26,595 nt of DNA from an uncultured Oscillospiraceae bacterium (lineage in GTDB: Bacteria > Bacillota > Clostridia > Oscillospirales > Ruminococcaceae): NCBI GenBank assembly GCA_958448395.1, contig CAUDDP010000024.1, positions 1-26,595 on the forward strand, read 5' to 3'. This document shows positions 23,651 through 26,595 of the stretch, piece by piece. The notes under the pieces were generated by a model. That model saw only the letters and a list, made by a program, of their open reading frames with translations. It did not search any database and was not told the origin of the DNA. Each line of letters begins with the position of its first letter. The stretch's first letter is position 1. The position numbers were made by a program, and so were the translations under genes.

Positions 23651-23834
23651 GATTTTTCCTCCTGTTTGTTCAGACATTCATAAACGGTGCCTACTCGTCA
23701 TACGAACGCAGGCAGAACGGTCAATCAAAAATAAGCGTCCGGAAATCGTTCCCGTCAGCGGACTGTCCGATTTAATGTCGTTACTGGCATTAACCTCACC
23801 TGTCATCCGGAACAGACAGGCGGATTTCAAATGC
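23651..23834 (-). promoter_or_regulatory. Candidate L19 leader (5' UTR of rplS)
   Basis: The stretch between the rplS promoter and start is about 180 nt, far longer than needed for translation, and contains several GC-rich potential stems such as those in the region 23735-23775. Ribosomal-protein leaders controlling L19 are known in Firmicutes; I cannot confirm the structure match by eye, so this is a candidate only. Confidence 0.4.
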
Positions 23835-23840
23835 TTTTCT

Positions 23841-23869
23841 ATCATACCACACTTTTCTGAAAATTGCAA
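23841..23869 (-). promoter_or_regulatory. Promoter of rplS
   Basis: TTGCAA (23864-23869), a 17-nt spacer and TATGAT (23841-23846) on the minus strand, between the DUF2344 gene stop and the leader. Confidence 0.75.
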
Positions 23870-23877
23870 GTGTTTTT

Positions 23878-24534
23878 TCAAAAAAATTCAGTTTTTTCTT
23901 TTGTGCAGAGCTGGCAACGACAGATTTCCGGAAATTCCAGCGAAATTCCTGCAAATTCGGCGAACGCTGTCAAAATCAGCATAGGATTCACACTTTCCGG
24001 CTGTCCAACCGACAGCATCCACTCCCATATTACGGCATGTTCTGTCACTTCTGCCCGTTGACAGTCGATTTGCGGCAGCAAGTCCACCGTTCGTATCCCT
24101 CGTTTCGATTTCTTCTCCACCAATACTTCAGGCTGCTCTAAAAACTGCTGCCACTGTTTCAGCAGCAGTTCCGGCTGCTCACTTGGCAGCGTCACCCGAT
24201 AGCGAACATAGGCAAGCTCTCCCATTTTGTGTACCGGCTCATAGGCAGTCAGCAGCTTCAACCCCTCCGGCAATACCTGTTGCAGCTGTAATCTGGCGAT
24301 TTCCGGCTCAACTGACTCTGTAAATCGAACCTCTAAAACTTCTCCCATACTCTCCATGCCAAGCGGTAAGGCAGCCGCAAACACTGCCTCCATATGCGGA
24401 TGAAAGCCATTGGTATAATGCACCGGCAGACCAGAACGCCGAATTGCTCTCTGCACACAGCGAACCAAGTCCAGATGGGAAATATATTTTGCTCTGCCGG
24501 TTTTTGCAAACCGAAACCGCAATGTTTCACTCAA
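23878..24534 (-). CDS. DUF2344 / TIGR03936 radical SAM-associated protein
   Basis: A 218-residue protein of the DUF2344 family, found next to B12-binding-type radical SAM genes. Near the start it carries the family-typical RFAKTGRAKYISHLDLVRCVQRAIRRSGLPV and GFHPHMEAVFAAALPLGMES. The chosen start is TTG, overlapping the upstream gene's TGA by 2 nt, with GGGGAGG 8 nt upstream; the frame is open for 47 further codons upstream, but those overlap the other gene and are not supported. The biochemical function is unknown; the partnership suggests joint RNA or tRNA modification, but that is inference. Confidence 0.85.
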   Translation of the reverse strand: MSETLRFRFAKTGRAKYISHLDLVRCVQRAIRRSGLPVHYTNGFHPHMEAVFAAALPLGMESMGEVLEVRFTESVEPEIARLQLQQVLPEGLKLLTAYEPVHKMGELAYVRYRVTLPSEQPELLLKQWQQFLEQPEVLVEKKSKRGIRTVDLLPQIDCQRAEVTEHAVIWEWMLSVGQPESVNPMLILTAFAEFAGISLEFPEICRCQLCTKEKTEFF

Positions 24535-26423
24535 AAACAATTCCTCCCCATTGCATGATTGACACCGCATCCGGCACATTGCAATCGACAATTCGGTGTC
24601 GTCTTTTCTTGCTTTGCCCGTTCGTATTCTCTGATAAGAAAAGATTTGCTCACCAGATAATCCAGATGATCCCAAGGCAAAATCTCCGTGTAAGAACGCT
24701 CCCGATTCGCATAGAATGCTGGATCCAATTCACAGGCTGCAAATGCCTTCTCCCAATGTTCCCAGCAGAAACGATCGCTCCAGCTGTCAAACCGACTTCC
24801 ATTTCTCCATGCTTCTAAAATCACACGGCTCAAACGGCGGTCACCTCTTGCCAAAACTGCCTCCAAAAGACTAATCCGCTGGTCATTCCAGCTTACCTTA
24901 ATTCGTTTACGATGCTGCTTTGGGATACTGGAAATCAAATGTTTCTGCTTTTCTGCAATCTGCTCCGAGGTTGCCTGCGGTACAAATTCAAACGGGGTAT
25001 GCGGTTTTGGCACAAATGTAGCAACACTGATAGAAATTTCCACACCCTTTCCCTTTGGCCGCTTTGGCTGTTCAAAATACAGGGCAATCACTTTTTCCGC
25101 TAATTCTGCAATGCCCGCAATATCCTCCAAGGTTTCGGTCGGTAATCCCATCATGAAATACAGTTTCACATGATAATAGCCGCCGGAAAATGCAATCTCT
25201 GCTGCTCGCAGAATTTCTTCCTCTGTGACATTTTTATTGATAACATCTCGAAGTCGTTGCGTACCTGCCTCCGGTGCAAACGTTAGACCACTCTTTCGGA
25301 TCCGCTTAACTTTTTCCATAAAGGTTTCTGAAAAGTTGTCCACCCGCAAGGATGGCAGACTCATGGTAATTTTTCGATCCTCTGTATAAGTCAGCAATTC
25401 TGTCAGGATAGTTTCCAGTTCATGATGGTCGCTGGTACTGAGGGAAGACAGAGAGAGTTCATCATAACCCGTTTGTCGACAAAGCTGTTCTGCCTGCTGA
25501 CAGACAACATCTGCCGTCTTTTCCCGAAACGGACGATAGATAAATCCAGCCTGACAAAAGCGGCAGCCCCGAATACAGCCACGCAGCACTTCTTCCACAG
25601 CACGGTCATGTACCGTTTCTGTAAAGGGCACAATAAACTGATCTGGGTAATAAACCTTGCTCATATCGGAAATAATTCGCTTTCGAATGGTTGCCGGTGC
25701 ACCGTTATTCGGCTGCACAGCGGCAATGGTACCATCTGCATGATACTGTACATCATAGAATGAAGGCACATAAATGCCCTCTATTTTAGCAGCTTCCCGC
25801 AGAAATGTCTGCTTGTCCGCACCCTGCTGTTTCATTCGGTCATAGAGTGTCATCAATTCCAGATTGACTTCCTCCCCCTCCCCCAAAATAAACAGGTCAA
25901 AGAAATCTGCAATGGGTTCTGGATTGCAGACACAGGGACCGCCTGCAAAGAGAATGGGGGACAAGGCATTTCCTCGTTCTTCTGCAAGCAATGGGATGCC
26001 TGCTAAATCCAGCATATTCAAAATATTGGTGTACGCCATTTCATATTGCAGGGTAAATCCGATCATATCAAAATGGGAAACCGGCTCTAAACTTTCCAGC
26101 GTAAACAGCGGAATCTGATGTTCCCGCATCAACTGTTCCATATCCGTATCTGGGGCAAATACCCGCTCACAGGCATAATTTGGCTGTGCATTGGTCAAGC
26201 CATAAAGAATCTTCATGCCAAGGTGCGACATACCAATTTCATAGGTATCCGGAAAACAAAAAGCAAATCGCACAGAAACGGATTCCGGCTCTTTCCGAAT
26301 GCTGCCGATTTCCCCACCAATATATTGTGCTGGCTTTTGTACCTGCAACAGCAGGGGTTCTAATTGTGATAGCAGACTGATTTTGCTCACTCCTTTTTTA
26401 AAGAAACACTGTTCTGGAATCAA
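24531..26423 (-). CDS. Radical SAM protein with B12-binding-like N-terminus (TIGR03960 type)
   Basis: A 630-residue protein. The N-terminal part (about 30-170) has a B12-binding-like pattern with CFPDTYEIGMSHLGMKILYG and IGFTLQYEMAYTNILNMLDLAGIPL. The radical SAM core begins with RGCIRGCRFCQAG, where Cys283, Cys287 and Cys290 would bind the iron-sulfur cluster; MSLPSLRVD and GLTFAPEAGTQRLRDVINK follow. The C-terminus has further cysteines (CRLQCAGCG). The start is unclear: a TTG at 26423 has GGGA 7 nt upstream, while a GTG ten codons later sits directly on AAGGAG with no spacing. In many Clostridia the pair lies beside rng and rplU; here neither follows within the window. Confidence 0.88.
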   Translation of the reverse strand: MIPEQCFFKKGVSKISLLSQLEPLLLQVQKPAQYIGGEIGSIRKEPESVSVRFAFCFPDTYEIGMSHLGMKILYGLTNAQPNYACERVFAPDTDMEQLMREHQIPLFTLESLEPVSHFDMIGFTLQYEMAYTNILNMLDLAGIPLLAEERGNALSPILFAGGPCVCNPEPIADFFDLFILGEGEEVNLELMTLYDRMKQQGADKQTFLREAAKIEGIYVPSFYDVQYHADGTIAAVQPNNGAPATIRKRIISDMSKVYYPDQFIVPFTETVHDRAVEEVLRGCIRGCRFCQAGFIYRPFREKTADVVCQQAEQLCRQTGYDELSLSSLSTSDHHELETILTELLTYTEDRKITMSLPSLRVDNFSETFMEKVKRIRKSGLTFAPEAGTQRLRDVINKNVTEEEILRAAEIAFSGGYYHVKLYFMMGLPTETLEDIAGIAELAEKVIALYFEQPKRPKGKGVEISISVATFVPKPHTPFEFVPQATSEQIAEKQKHLISSIPKQHRKRIKVSWNDQRISLLEAVLARGDRRLSRVILEAWRNGSRFDSWSDRFCWEHWEKAFAACELDPAFYANRERSYTEILPWDHLDYLVSKSFLIREYERAKQEKTTPNCRLQCAGCGVNHAMGRNCF

Positions 26424-26455
26424 AACAGTTCCCTTTTCCTTATAATGATATTAAA

Positions 26456-26520
26456 ATAATGTGAGTTCGACGAAAAAATAGAAAAATCCGCCAAAATCTG
26501 TTATACTGTAAGTTCGACGA
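26456..26520. repeat. Two 18-nt direct repeats near the right edge
   Basis: ATAATGTGAGTTCGACGA (26456-26473) and ATACTGTAAGTTCGACGA (26503-26520) match at 16 of 18 positions with a 47-nt period. The shared core is AGTTCGACGA. They lie upstream of the radical SAM gene and could be operator sites or part of an element that continues past the window. Confidence 0.75.
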
Positions 26521-26595
26521 GAATGCATTCTACCGCTGCCAATCACAAACTTTGCCGGCAGAATCGCTTCGCTCTCTGCCTGTGTCCGCTGTCCG
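26520..26595. other. Right-edge non-coding stretch starting with a 12-nt palindrome
   Basis: The second 18-nt repeat runs straight into the perfect palindrome AGAATGCATTCT (26520-26531). The remaining 64 nt contain no credible start or stop and may be part of an intergenic element or of a gene beyond the edge. Confidence 0.4.

Noticed and set aside
1..26595. CRISPR array, insertion sequence or toxin-antitoxin island
   Set aside because: No regular spaced repeats beyond two-copy ones, no transposase or recombinase motifs, and no recognised toxin family.

Overview
The window looks like chromosome of a Gram-positive anaerobe of the Ruminococcus / Oscillospiraceae type. Three secreted proteins end in type I dockerin modules (duplicated D-x-N/D-x-D/N calcium loops), which points to a cellulosome-forming, plant-fibre-degrading Ruminococcus. 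The order rplS-lepB-rbgA-rnhB-yraN, the tig-clpP-clpX cluster and the strong AGGAGG ribosome-binding sites are typical of Clostridia. Species assignment is inference; there is no 16S gene here.

Layout. Almost everything is on the minus strand; only hpt and one amidase are on the plus strand. From left to right: a plus-strand terminator and a structured non-coding stretch (1-262); a PEP-synthase-like protein that has lost its catalytic histidine (283-2439); a CBM35-like/GH26 beta-mannanase with a dockerin (2696-4534); a topoisomerase IV A-like subunit (4711-6945); prmA and tyrA, which overlap by 4 nt (7027-8861); hpt (9111-9653); an orphan small protein and a lipoprotein (9768-10879); two tandem tRNA-Leu(CAG) genes behind a perfect-consensus promoter (10939-11218); a leaderless, endolysin-like amidase (11418-12158); a two-gene dockerin operon, one LRR protein and one of unknown fold (12217-14555); clpX, clpP and tig (14875-18283); a metallophosphoesterase and thrC (18428-20619); yraN, rnhB, rbgA, lepB and rplS (20635-23650); and a radical SAM protein with its DUF2344 partner (23878-26423).

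How the genes work together. The mannanase and the two other dockerin proteins would be exported and docked on a cohesin scaffold outside the cell. tig, clpP and clpX form a folding/proteolysis unit, with a hairpin between tig and clpP that may set their ratio. rplS has its own promoter and a leader of about 180 nt, followed by protein export (lepB), 50S assembly (rbgA) and RNase HII.

I found no CRISPR array, integrase, transposase or obvious defence island. The most unusual items are the degenerate PEP-synthase-like protein, the dockerin protein of unknown fold with a three-copy motif upstream of its promoter, the lipoprotein pair that starts directly behind a tRNA terminator, and an 18-nt repeat at the right edge. 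Most of the window is ordinary housekeeping DNA and I see no clear case for a wholly new system.
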